Assembly (NCBI GenBank): GCA_963422275.1
Contig: OY729418.1
Coordinates: forward strand, 372,001 to 436,000
DNA: 64,000 nucleotides
Origin: G963422275 sp963422275
GTDB taxonomy: Bacteria > Pseudomonadota > Alphaproteobacteria > Rhodobacterales > Rhodobacteraceae
Reading direction: 5' to 3'
A program made the position numbers and the translations under genes. The notes below the pieces were generated by a model. It was given only the letters and a program-made list of their open reading frames with translations, ran no database searches and was not told the DNA's origin. Shown here one piece after another: positions 36,155-44,749 of the stretch (its first letter is position 1; every line of letters starts with the position of its first letter).

Positions 36155-37200
36155 CTGCTCGCCTTCTGCTCACGGAAACTGTGGCGCAGCACTGGGATCA
36201 GGAGGATTACCACACCGAGGACCGTCAAGATGGAATAGGCCGCCGCCTTGTGCACATTGTCCTCGAAAGCGAGAACGAAATAGGTCAGATACTGCACCGA
36301 GTTTGCATAAACATCTGAACTGAACACCAGAATGGGCTCGAAGACGCGATAAGCGTCCATGATGTGGATCAGCGCGATCACCGTGAGCAACGGTGCGAGG
36401 TGCGGGATGATGACGTAGCGAAGTCGCTGCCACTCGTTTGCCCCGTCGATCATTGCCGATTCCAGGGGGTCGCGCGGCAGGGTCTGCAACCCGGCGTACA
36501 GAATGATGAAGGCAAACGGCGCGGCAAACCAGATTCCGTATGCGATTATCAGCGTGCGAATCGTGATCTGGTCGGCAAGAAAATAGAACCTTCCAAGTCC
36601 GAGATTGTAGATCAGGGTGGAAACCAGCGAATTGTCCAGAAACAGCCAGTAGACGGCCAACGAGGACACAATCGGAGTCACGATCATCGGAAGAAGCGTT
36701 GCGAAGACCAGCGTGCCGCGCAACCGTCGGGTCACGCTGTTGACGGCGAGCGCCAGCCCCAGGCCGATCGCGAGAATCGCGGGCGTTGTCAGAAACGTGT
36801 AGAGTAACGTGAATTCGAGTGCACCCCAAAAATCAATGTTCGTGACTTCGCGGTACAATCCAGACAGGAACCCCTTGGCTCCGCCCTTGCTCCGCGCTTC
36901 CGTGACAACTTCGGCAAGGCCGTCGATATCGGTGGCCTTCGCGAGGTTGCGTCCGCCAACGAACTCCCAGACCCTGATTGCCTCCCCGTCTTCGCTCAGG
37001 ACCGGCTGGGGAATGGTTCGGGTGTCTTTGCGGGTTTGCCCGCCAAATGTTGGAACCTCGACGGTTACGTCTACAAGTTCGGTCTTAACGTACGATTGAT
37101 GAAACGCGAGGTACACGATTCCGACCAGTGGAACCGCGATTAGCAAGAGCATCACCACAACCGACGGTGCTACGAATGCAAGAAAACTGCGAGTCTTCAT
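36151..37200 (-). CDS. ABC sugar-type permease (MalF-like)
   Basis: Partner permease, 349 residues. After the first hydrophobic segment (FVAPSVVVMLLLIAVPLVGIVYLAF) comes a periplasmic region of about 90 residues (TVEVPTFGGQTRKDTRTIP onward), as in MalF-like subunits, then five more membrane segments and an EAA loop (PRDPLESAMIDGANEWQRLRYVIIPHLAP). It is translationally coupled to the next permease by a 4-bp overlap. A stable hairpin lies between it and the binding-protein gene upstream. Confidence 0.92.
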   Translation of the reverse strand: MKTRSFLAFVAPSVVVMLLLIAVPLVGIVYLAFHQSYVKTELVDVTVEVPTFGGQTRKDTRTIPQPVLSEDGEAIRVWEFVGGRNLAKATDIDGLAEVVTEARSKGGAKGFLSGLYREVTNIDFWGALEFTLLYTFLTTPAILAIGLGLALAVNSVTRRLRGTLVFATLLPMIVTPIVSSLAVYWLFLDNSLVSTLIYNLGLGRFYFLADQITIRTLIIAYGIWFAAPFAFIILYAGLQTLPRDPLESAMIDGANEWQRLRYVIIPHLAPLLTVIALIHIMDAYRVFEPILVFSSDVYANSVQYLTYFVLAFEDNVHKAAAYSILTVLGVVILLIPVLRHSFREQKASR

Positions 37201-37241
37201 GTCTTGACTCCGCAGCCAATCAAATCAGCAGGCAGATAGGG

Positions 37242-37270
37242 GCGTCCGGGAGCCGATTCCTCCCGGACGC
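37242..37270 (-). terminator. hairpin between binding protein and permease genes
   Basis: GCGTCCGGGA and TCCCGGACGC form a perfect 10-bp stem with a 9-base loop, 6 bp after the binding-protein stop. There is no U-tract. It has the same place as the malE-malF intergenic structure and probably stabilises the upstream message and lowers permease expression. Confidence 0.7.
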
Positions 37271-37276
37271 GAGAGA

Positions 37277-38521
37277 TCAGTTGGACAGCAGTCCCGCATC
37301 CATGGCGGCCGACCGATAGTCTGCGGACGCATCTGCCAGCGATTGCGCGGCACTTTCCTTTCCGGCAAGGAAGTCACCGATGTTGTTGCCAAGCGCGCCG
37401 TGAGCGAGAGCGGACTGCGGGTTCATCGGATAAGGCGGCGCATTGGCCATGACGCTGTCAACGACGGCTTCGGAGTACTTCGTGGACACGTAGTTTGATC
37501 GAATCCAAAGCGCAGCGTCGTTGTTCTCCGCCACCACCTCCGGGCGAAGTGCATGCATCATGACCCTGAATGCCAGATCCGGATCGCCATCCAGGTTCTT
37601 GGGAATAACGTATCCGTCCCACCAAAACGTCGTTGCCGGCGGACCGCCTTCGACCATCGCCGGCGCCGGAGCGAACGCAACCTTGTCGACCACAATGCTC
37701 TCGTTCGGATCGTCCATTCCGTTGGCTTCGTTGCCCCACAGAATTGCCATTGCGACTTCGCTCTGCTGAAGTTGGCGCTTCACATCCAGGAAGTCGAGAG
37801 CCAAGGCGTTTGGCGACATGTACTCAGATAGCTTGCCCATCAGTTCCAGCGCCTCCAGGCCTTCCGGCCCATCGAAAACCGGGTCAGAGGTTGCAGGATC
37901 GAACAGCTGACCGCCGTTTGCGAGCAACAGGTTAACGAACTCGTTGGCGACTTCCCACCCGCCAGAACCGCCGAAGGCCGCGCCAAACGGATAGGTGACA
38001 GATTCCTCGCTCTTCAGGATCTCTGCCGCTGCGAGGAGTTCATCATAGGTCGTGGGCACCTCGAGACTGTGCTTTTCGAACAGGTCCGTGCGGTAGAAGA
38101 AATGCTGGGCATTGGCCATGAACGCAATCGCGGAAATGTCGTCGCCAAAGCGAATGAGCATCTGATCCTCGATCTGGAACCGGTCGCGATACTTTTCGAC
38201 AAGATTGTTCAAGGGCATCAGCTGCCCTTTCGCCTGGAGCAGCGTGATCGAGCTGTTCGCCACGGCCGACCCGTCATAAGGCGAGGTGGACGCTTCGAAT
38301 GCCCGCTCCCGCTCTTCCTTGTGAGTTGTGGTCAGCTTGACGTCAATCTTCAGGTCGTCGGTCTCGCACTCCTCCATCACATTGGCCAGCAGCTCGAGAG
38401 TGTCGAAAAAGTTGGTAAGGATGTTGACTTCGCCGGCATCGCTGATGCCGCAGTCGGCGCTGGCAACGGATGGTGCCGTCGCGACCGCTGCAGCAGCGGC
38501 TAGTGTCTTGAATCTGTTCAT
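37277..38521 (-). CDS. extracellular solute-binding protein (family 1)
   Basis: A 414-residue periplasmic binding protein. The ATG at 38521 opens a signal peptide (NRFKTLAAAAAVATAPSVASA, cut before DCG). The mature protein has the maltose-binding-type fold with RFGDDISAIAFMANAQHFFYRTDLFE and YPFGAAFGGSGGWEVANEF. The ligand cannot be told from sequence; a sugar, polyol or glycerophosphodiester-like molecule is typical. A longer frame to 38896 is rejected because it buries the signal peptide. Confidence 0.92.
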   Translation of the reverse strand: MNRFKTLAAAAAVATAPSVASADCGISDAGEVNILTNFFDTLELLANVMEECETDDLKIDVKLTTTHKEERERAFEASTSPYDGSAVANSSITLLQAKGQLMPLNNLVEKYRDRFQIEDQMLIRFGDDISAIAFMANAQHFFYRTDLFEKHSLEVPTTYDELLAAAEILKSEESVTYPFGAAFGGSGGWEVANEFVNLLLANGGQLFDPATSDPVFDGPEGLEALELMGKLSEYMSPNALALDFLDVKRQLQQSEVAMAILWGNEANGMDDPNESIVVDKVAFAPAPAMVEGGPPATTFWWDGYVIPKNLDGDPDLAFRVMMHALRPEVVAENNDAALWIRSNYVSTKYSEAVVDSVMANAPPYPMNPQSALAHGALGNNIGDFLAGKESAAQSLADASADYRSAAMDAGLLSN

Positions 38522-38561
38522 GGTTCTACTCCCTCGTGTTTTGTTTGTTGCAATCCGGAAA

Positions 38562-39743
38562 TCATCCGAAAATCTGCACGAGTATTCCGAATTCGTTGAA
38601 CATGGCCCACTCCTTCTGAACCTTGTCGTCCTTGATCTGCCACTGGGTGATCCCCCACAGATGGACCTCGCGCCCTGTCGGGTCACCGTAGGGGCCGTTG
38701 CCGCGATGCGACCCGACCCCGTTCCACCGAATCGAGACGAGGAAACCATCTTCGGAGTTTCCCATCCAATAGATGTCCTCGACCTCAACGGAGAGATTCG
38801 GAAACATTGCCAGTACCGACAGCACGAATGACTTGAGCTGCCCGACTCCCCGGTAAACCCTGCCGGTCGCGCCTTCGCAGACAACCGACGGTGCATAAAG
38901 CCGATTCATCACGGAAAGGTCGCGGCGATTCCAGACCATGTGGAAGGCTGAACGCACGAATTCATCGACGTCGGCAACCTTGTCCGGAATCGCGACCCTT
39001 GCCGGTTTCCCCTGGCCGAACAGGCGCTTCGGCTCGCTTGCGAGAAAATTGGGGGCGATCGGGTCATCCCCTCGCCGACCGGCCGACTCCTTCGCGCACT
39101 TCACCAGATCGCATCCCAGCTGCCTCAGCATCCCCGCACTGTCGTACAGGACGTGCTCGAGAAAGATTTCGTTGTCCTTGGACACGCAGTTCGCGATGCA
39201 GAGAAGCCGTACGGGTTTCCCCTTGGGCGTGCCAAACCGGCTGAAGCCGGTATTGGTTCCCATGATCATCGTGCGGTGGGAGGTATGAAATCCCACCTTT
39301 TCGTCACCCGCCCAAATCACCTCGTCCGCCACGAGGCGGATGTCCGGAAACGCGTTGTTTGTGTGAATCGTGTCCGCCACAATCTTGTCGCGGCCGTACT
39401 GAAGCCCGACATCGTCCCAGACCCGGCAGTCATGGCTGTATGTGTCGTAGATGTACCCTATGTCCTTCTCTTCCCAAATCCGATGCGTGATGCGCACGAT
39501 GTAGTCGACAATGTCAGTGTAGGTCGGCTCGAAACCCCGCATCGGGTGTTGGCGCTCCCCACCAACCCGGTTCTGGAGGAATCCGTCCGTTCCTCCCCGC
39601 CGATAGGCATCAAGCGAAATCGAGAAGTCCCCCGGCATGTGCTCCCGGAGAAGCGGCTCGAACCTTTGGGCAATGCCTTTCCGACCCTCAGTTTCACCGT
39701 ACGACATGGTTGCGGTCGCTGCAGGAGACTCCGTCTCGCTCAT
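38562..39743 (-). CDS. two-domain NTF2/SnoaL-fold protein
   Basis: A 393-residue protein with two tandem NTF2-like domains. The first is around residues 75-215 (YIVRITHRIWEEKDIGYIYDTYSHDCRVWD) and the second around 270-393 (FVRSAFHMVWNRRDLSVMNRLYAPSVVCEG). Each has the helix-then-curved-sheet pattern of SnoaL-like cyclases. The N-terminal 60 residues are charged, and no signal peptide is seen. It is the first gene of the ABC operon, 40 bp before the binding protein, so it probably acts on the transported ligand in the cytoplasm. The chemistry is unknown. Confidence 0.85.
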   Translation of the reverse strand: MSETESPAATATMSYGETEGRKGIAQRFEPLLREHMPGDFSISLDAYRRGGTDGFLQNRVGGERQHPMRGFEPTYTDIVDYIVRITHRIWEEKDIGYIYDTYSHDCRVWDDVGLQYGRDKIVADTIHTNNAFPDIRLVADEVIWAGDEKVGFHTSHRTMIMGTNTGFSRFGTPKGKPVRLLCIANCVSKDNEIFLEHVLYDSAGMLRQLGCDLVKCAKESAGRRGDDPIAPNFLASEPKRLFGQGKPARVAIPDKVADVDEFVRSAFHMVWNRRDLSVMNRLYAPSVVCEGATGRVYRGVGQLKSFVLSVLAMFPNLSVEVEDIYWMGNSEDGFLVSIRWNGVGSHRGNGPYGDPTGREVHLWGITQWQIKDDKVQKEWAMFNEFGILVQIFG

Positions 39744-40152
39744 CTCGCATAACTCCTGAAATTGGAACGATCACGGGGCACCACGAGAGGTGACGAGAAA
39801 TTCGGAAAACGTGGTTCAAAGCAATCGGAAATGCTCGTCAATGAGTCTCGATCCAGAAGGCGTCGGTCTTGCATACGAATGCAAGACTATCACGAATCGT
39901 GCATTCAGGCAAGGCGCAACGGGAAATTAAGGAAAATGAACTTGGCGGTTTCATTCCGCAGTTGACCGAATGCCGTTTCGGCAAGCTGTATCGCGAATAT
40001 TATTATTTCATAGGATAAGTGAATATCTGGAAGTCTTGCAATCATTCTGAAAGCGGATTCGTTCCAACCTAGGTGTAAACGTACGCAAGACTGTCAGTGC
40101 TGGAATTCGTCTTCCACGATCGCGAAATCACGATTCGGCCGTCCGGCCCACC
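39744..40152. other. control region of the NTF2/ABC operon
   Basis: About 400 bp with no supportable ORF. It holds the 22-bp palindrome at 39866-39887 and two further GTCTTGC half-sites near 40031 and 40083, as described separately. Confidence 0.5.
39866..39887. promoter_or_regulatory. perfect palindromic operator GTCTTGCAT-n4-ATGCAAGAC
   Basis: Two 9-bp arms, exact inverted complements, separated by ACGA, lie 123 bp upstream of the first gene of the NTF2/ABC operon. The half-site GTCTTGCA recurs at 40031-40038, and CGCAAGAC, its near inverse, ends at about 40089. This looks like a dimeric repressor or activator site (GntR- or LacI-like spacing), but no matching regulator gene is in the window. 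Confidence 0.6.
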
Positions 40153-40341
40153 TCAACTATCCGCCGGCACGAGGTTCACGGTCAGGTGCGTGCCGATCGC
40201 TTCGGCGTAGCGGCGAAGGGTCGCGAAGACATGCACCACCATCCGCCGGCCCGCCGCCGTCATGTAAATCCCATGCGTGATGCCGCCTGCGGCTCGCACC
40301 CGCAAATCCCGCAGCTTCCCCTCGAGATGCCTGATATGCGG
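40153..40341 (-). pseudogene. fused remnant of RelE/Gp49-type toxin and its antitoxin
   Basis: The minus-strand frame ending at 40153 reads HIRHLEGKLRDLRVR, AGGITHGIYMTAAGRRMVVHVF, then abruptly ATLRRYAEAIGTHLTVNLVPADS. The first part is the core of phage-Gp49/HigB-type toxins, and the second is the C-terminus of the XRE antitoxins that accompany them. A deletion has removed everything between, leaving a single frame. The start of the toxin is not preserved, so the locus is dead unless the chimera has been recruited. Confidence 0.5.
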
Positions 40342-40483
40342 TGCACGGAGAGCCTACAGCCCGATATTTTCCACCGTCTCGAGCAGCCGCAGCGCACCAC
40401 CGGCAGGGCAACCATTTCGGCGTCAGCAGCCGACACGGTTTCGACCGTCCACCCCATCTGCGTCATATGGCGCATCCGCTATA

Positions 40484-40508
40484 AGGGAACCTCTGATTTG
40501 GAGGGTTA
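40484..40508 (+). repeat. 25-bp repeat, likely IS end
   Basis: AAGGGAACCTCTGATTTGGA plus GGGTT recurs almost exactly at 42508-42532 in the same orientation. At 42508 it borders an IS5-type transposase remnant, so it is probably that element's terminal repeat. This copy would be a solo scar. Confidence 0.5.
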
Positions 40509-40540
40509 TATGCATAAGTGCCCAATAGATTGCTGATAGT

Positions 40541-40825
40541 TTACGCGGATCCCGTCGTTTTTCCCGTTATTGGATCTATAGCGAAGAATGGTGATTCAAT
40601 GCCAAGACGTCGGTTTAAATTTGCGATTTCTGTCGGAACCAAGATGCTATGTTGTGTGCCAAGCTTGTATACCCAGTTCTTGCCGTCAGGAGAGCTAATA
40701 TTTACAACTGGATAGGGCTTTCCATCTTCACTGTTTACGTGCCCGTAAGAAATGCGGCACCCGACACTTTGTGCCCAATTTGCGTATTGCCCCAGTGTCG
40801 GGTGACCGCCGAAGGGAACCGCCAT
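40541..40825 (-). CDS. hypothetical, possible HicA-like toxin
   Basis: A 94-residue protein whose ATG (40825) lies 5 bp after the stop of the HicB-like gene. Helix-rich beginning (TLGQYANWAQSVGC), then ISYGHVNSEDGKPYPVVNISSPDGKNWVY, giving a strand pattern and basic surface reminiscent of HicA/dsRBD-like toxins, and a conserved-looking end (EIANLNRRLGIESPFF). The canonical HicA catalytic His context is not obvious. The assignment rests mainly on size and gene order. Confidence 0.4.
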   Translation of the reverse strand: MAVPFGGHPTLGQYANWAQSVGCRISYGHVNSEDGKPYPVVNISSPDGKNWVYKLGTQHSILVPTEIANLNRRLGIESPFFAIDPITGKTTGSA

Positions 40826-40830
40826 CTGGG

Positions 40831-41139
40831 TTACGCCGTAACTGCCATTTCGCAGCGTGGGAGATTGGCAGGAAGTGGATTGACGGGCGTTAACATGGCT
40901 GATCGGCGTTCCCACAAATCCCAAAAATGACGGGGGGCCTTGTTTATCTCTGTAAATGGTTTTACAGACCGTTCCAAGCTTTTGCTCAGTTCAAGACAAA
41001 GCGTTAGCTCCAAATGCCTTTGTAGGTCGCCAAGCGTGTCTGCGCTCGTGCAAATGTCATGTTCAAGGCACTGTGCGATCCACTTGCCACAATCCTGAAA
41101 GATTATCACACGAAGCTGCACATTTATGTCCATTTTCAT
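40831..41139 (-). CDS. HicB-like small protein
   Basis: About 102 residues from the ATG at 41139 (CAGGAGA ribosome site just upstream). The N-terminal half, INVQLRVIIFQDCGKWIAQCLEHDICTSADTLGDLQRHLE, has the HicB beta-strand pattern in which a fold presents a WxAxCxExDI-type motif, and the C-terminal part is helical and variable. HicB proteins neutralise HicA toxins, and the small gene just downstream would be the partner. Confidence is moderate because the C-terminal DNA-binding part is unusual. Confidence 0.5.
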   Translation of the reverse strand: MKMDINVQLRVIIFQDCGKWIAQCLEHDICTSADTLGDLQRHLELTLCLELSKSLERSVKPFTEINKAPRHFWDLWERRSAMLTPVNPLPANLPRCEMAVTA

Positions 41140-41153
41140 TCTCCTGTAACAAT

Positions 41154-41279
41154 CTAGATATTCTTGTCTTCGACGACCTTGATTTGCTGGAATGCGGCGT
41201 TGACCCAAAACACTTTCTTGGTGGGTTGGTAGCTGGTGGGCTTGACTCGCGCCTTCGGGCAGTCGGGTGTTTCAGTCAT
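41154..41279 (-). CDS. 41-residue small protein
   Basis: An ATG at 41279 preceded by AAGGAGAGCAAA gives a 41-residue product with CPKARVKPTSYQPTKK and a C-terminal IKVVEDK. The ARVK..YQP(T/S)K pattern recalls small hypothetical proteins that I have seen as roughly 60-70 residue products, so this one may carry an internal deletion. It ends 15 bp before the HicB-like start, and the three small genes could be one transcript. Function unknown. Confidence 0.45.
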   Translation of the reverse strand: MTETPDCPKARVKPTSYQPTKKVFWVNAAFQQIKVVEDKNI

Positions 41280-41299
41280 TTTGCTCTCCTTGGAAGTTG

Positions 41300-41475
41300 G
41301 TTGATGATATAATCTCGACAACTGCTTAGTGCGCTTGCACTCCATTCCTCTGTCCCCTTTGATACGGTTGCATGAGGTGCGCAGCAATTGCAGGTTGTCG
41401 ATGTGGTCGGTTCCCCCTTTGTTACGCGAAATGATGTGATCTATCTCGAAATGTGCATTGCATCTCCCTGCAGTT
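41300..41475 (-). pseudogene. HNH nuclease fragment
   Basis: HFEIDHIISRNKGGTDHIDNLQ followed by SCNRIKGDRGME is the core of an HNH domain of the type fused to the C-terminus of some DNA methyltransferases. Upstream residues in the same frame do not match, and one zinc Cys is replaced (LLRTSCN where LLC..CN is usual). Only about 55 codons remain, so this is a remnant of a restriction-modification or related gene. Confidence 0.45.
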
Positions 41476-42507
41476 GGGTAGTGTTTCAGTCTGAAATGAG
41501 AGAGAGGTCGCGCCAAAACCTGGCCAGCCTCCGAGTGAATCGGGGACAGCTATAACCGACGCATTGGCCATTATACCATTCATAGTGGCGACCGTAAGCA
41601 CTGATGCCGCCACTATATGCGGCGGCTTCGCTTGTCGAAAAAATGAGAGGTATTTGAAAGGCCGATGGCGAGTGCACCAGAAATAATCAATCTCGTCAGG
41701 TCGTTTCTCCTGTCCAGGTTGCCAAGGCTCCGGCGGGTACCGGGCCGTTGCAAACAACACACAAGCCTGTAAAGCCCCGCCTGTTCGTCGGACTAAAAAT
41801 CTACTCCAATCGGGTCAAAAGCTTTTGCCTGTCGCTTGCTATGCTATTTATAGATAATCCGATCTAACGTGTCTATAATCTATAAAAGGTACGGTTTCAT
41901 CAAGCAATCGCCTTTAAATTTCCGGTTCTGCGGCACGAGCCATGACGAGCGGGATATCATTGTTAAATCCGGCGCACTTCAGCTTGCATCGCATCCAGCG
42001 TTCGCCCGGCACGACACGCGCGACGCTCAGTTGTAGGCGGCGCATTGATCGCGGCGAACGAATCGGCAAACGAGTTGCGGCTCGGGATTCTGTTTCCTGA
42101 TATTCATGAAGCGTCGCGGAGATGGCTCTTCGCTCTCCCCGTATCTCTGTGTGCTGGCACATCCCTCGCCACCGAAAACAATGCAAGGGGGTGCGATGGC
42201 TGACATTTCACGAGATCGTGACGTGTGGCGTTGCTGCGCCCAGGGTTATTGAATCCCTGAGAATAAGCATGAAAATCTTGCCTGATGCTTGCATCTGCAC
42301 TGTTGCTTGCAGACACATTGCATTGCCGCCGGGAAAAGGAAAACTGGAGTTTTCAAAAGCGATTGCCCTGCCGTCACAGCGAGATAACCTGTGTGATCGA
42401 AGTGAACGATAGCCTGACAGGGAAAAGATCGGGATATCTCGGAACAGGCTTGGGAAACGATATTGGTTCGCTCGTTGCGCAAACTTGACAATAATGGGTG
42501 TTTAGCT
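41476..42507. other. about 1 kb without a supportable gene
   Basis: Lower GC than the surroundings, with an AT-rich stretch at 41830-41890 that could hold a promoter for the small-gene cluster to the left. ORFs on both strands are short and mutually overlapping, and none has a recognised domain. Confidence 0.45.
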
Positions 42508-42532
42508 AAGGAACCTCTGATTTGGAGGGTTT
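42508..42532 (+). repeat. 25-bp repeat, likely IS5-type end
   Basis: AAGGAACCTCTGATTTGGAG plus GGTTT, a second copy of the sequence at 40484-40508. Here it lies directly outside the C-terminal end of an IS5-type transposase remnant, as expected for the element's terminal repeat. Confidence 0.5.
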
Positions 42533-43190
42533 TTTTGGGTTTGCTACGGAAATTGCCCTTTCCGGTTGAACCGGCCGGTTTCTTGCGGCCCGAAGTCCCC
42601 AAATGAGCGTTTTCGGGGCGGAATCGCCACCGTTTCAGCCCCCGCATGGCTGGTCCGGCAGATTCCGGACACGCTTCTCCCCTGTCACGACAGGTGCGGC
42701 TGGGCAATCATCAGGTTCGAGAAGCCCAGAAGCAGCGCAAGCCACTGCAAGTTCCTCTTCAGCCCTCGATAGCGAACCTTGTCATGGCCGAACACCCGCT
42801 CGCGATCCGGAACGGATGCTCCACCCGCGCCCGCACCTTGGCCGCCGTCTGCCGGGTTCATGGCAATCTGCCACGACACCTCGCGATGCGCGTGCTCTGC
42901 ACGCTTCCCGATCCCGCGATATCCGGCGTCACCCCGGACTTGCTCCTCCTCGCCGTGCAGAAACCGGTCCGAAGGCGCCGGTCGCGACGCTGGCGGCCGT
43001 TCCCTCCAGATGGTGCACCAGCCTCCGGGGGTCGGTGCCGACGAGACTGTGAAAGCATCAGCTTTCGCGGACGATTTTCCATTGTTCCTGACGGCGGTGT
43101 CCGTGTCCGGACCGGACCGGTCACCGCCAAGGAGCCGGACATTTGGCACCTGGGGCCCTTCGCAGGAGCCGACACCACATCTCCACCCTG
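42533..43190 (-). pseudogene. IS5-type transposase remnant
   Basis: The minus-strand frame ending at 42685 gives LHGEEEQVRGDAGYRGIGKR, AHREVSWQIAMNP and HDKVRYRGLKRNLQWL, the C-terminal half of IS5-subgroup transposases (second catalytic Asp in DAGYRG). The catalytic Glu region normally between MNP and the KVRYRG block is missing. Upstream pieces (LVHHLEGTAASV-type sequence) appear in a different frame. It is a heavily decayed copy, directly followed by IS1182-type sequence. Confidence 0.7.
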
Positions 43191-43199
43191 AAGCCGCGC

Positions 43200-44593
43200 T
43201 GAATGACGGGAAAACACGGCTCCCGGAGCAATGCTGCGCGCCAATCATCCCGGTCTGCCGCTTTTGCAGGCAATGCTCCCTGAAGGCCGCCGCGCCCAAC
43301 TCGTTCATCACCCGCTTGAAGTTATACCCCAGTGTCATCGGGCTGAACGCGCCGCGGCGCTTTTCGTGTCCGCGCATCGGGAAACGGTCCATTCCCGCCC
43401 ATCGCTTGACGGTGCCGAAAGGATGCCCGAGGAGCGCAGATCTTTGGCGCATCCAGGGTGCGCCGGCGCTCATCTTCCCGCGATGCCGGCCGATCGCGTC
43501 CTCAGGCTCCCAGCGGTCCAATCGCCGCCTCGGCCGCGACTTTGTCAGGCATCGGTCCCTCGGCGAACAATCCCGGCAAACCGCTGCCACCGAGCCATAT
43601 CCGAAATGCCGCTTGCCCTCCCTTGTGCGGGGCGATCCCCTTCGGGTCAGCCACTGGCCGGCCGGGCAGGCATGCGTGTCATTCCGGGCATCGCAACGGA
43701 AATCGTCGTCTCCGCCAAATCGCATGACGTCGCCCCTGTCCCTTCGGGGCGGATGTCTCGGCATCGGGACGCATGCGTCCAAGCCCCTGTCTTCGCGGAT
43801 CTTCAACGGTTTGCCGCCGAAGCGACCGGAACCCGCCAGACCGGTTGATCGCCCGGCGCCCCTGTCTTCGCCGGCCTTCGTCATCATCGGCTCCAGCCGG
43901 CCGGCTTCATTGCCGTCCCGCACGACATCCTCCGCGACAATCGGCTTGCATCGGTCGTCCACCGCGATCCGGCAGTTGCAGCCGCCCACGGTCCTGCCGG
44001 ACTTGTTCAGCGCCGCGCATCAGCATCGGCCTCCGACATCCGACGCTCCCCGCTTGCCTGCAAGCTTTCCCGCAAGGACTGCTTGTGCTTGCGCCGTTCC
44101 ACCAGATCCCCGATCTTCGCCGCCAGTTCCGGATCTTCTCCGCTGTCCGCTCCATCCTCCGATCCCGCATCCGCCTCGTCCAACGGCCTGCGACACGCGG
44201 CAATCCTTTGGTCCGGACGCTTCAGACCCGTTCCCGGACTTGCCTTCGCAGGGAGGCTGCCCGCAGCGCAGATGCATCTCTGTTGCGGAAATCCGCGATT
44301 GTCCTGCAGCTCGGCGTGGCACCCCGGCACCGCCAGATCACCTCCAGGTTCCGTCGCGTCTCCGCTTGCAGCCGGCACGAACGGCGCACCCGGTGTTGAC
44401 AGCCATGCAGGCAAAGCTTCGGCAGCAGTCCCGGATCACGGGCCGGCTGGCCGGCCCCGCAGCGTTGTTCCGGGTGCCGGAAACCCAACTCCTTCAGATC
44501 CAGTGTGCCGACGAACGCACCGATCGCGCGCACCGGATTGCATTCGGACACATCGTCGTCCAGGCAGGGCGGAACAAGCGTCAACTCGCTTCG
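43200..44593 (-). pseudogene. IS1182-family transposase wreck
   Basis: Reading across frames on the minus strand recovers an IS1182 transposase: N-terminal SELTLVPPCLDDDVSECNPVRAIGAFVG, LHGCQHRVRRSCRLQAETRRN, TIADFRNRD, then in other frames a Cys-rich central region (CPAGQ, CRDCSPRDRCL) and C-terminal HPFGTVKRWAGMDRFPMRG and LGYNFKRVMNELG. Several frameshifts separate the pieces. Its N-terminal part is fused in frame to the first codons of hipA without the element's own terminal repeat, so this end is truncated. Confidence 0.75.
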
Positions 44594-44749
44594 GGACGGC
44601 ACGACCGCAAAGGATCCCTTTCGCTCAATCCAGCTGTGCGCATACTTGAAAACGGAGTGCTGGCGACGCGCGGAGGCCTCAAACGCGAGGTCGCCCACAG
44701 GAATCAGATCGCGGCCGATTGCGACGCTGACGTGCCGCCGCTGGCTCAA
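44594..44749 (-). pseudogene. hipA: HipA-like kinase, N-terminal ~52 codons only
   Basis: The TTG at 44749, overlapping the hipB stop, begins RRHVSVAIGRDLIPVGDLAFEA and QHSVFKYAHSWIERKGSFAVVPS, the N-subdomain of HipA serine/threonine kinase toxins. At about 44594 the sequence switches in frame to an IS1182 transposase N-terminus. The kinase core (ATP loop and catalytic Asp) is gone, so there is no toxin activity. The chimeric ORF runs on to 44222. Confidence 0.75.
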
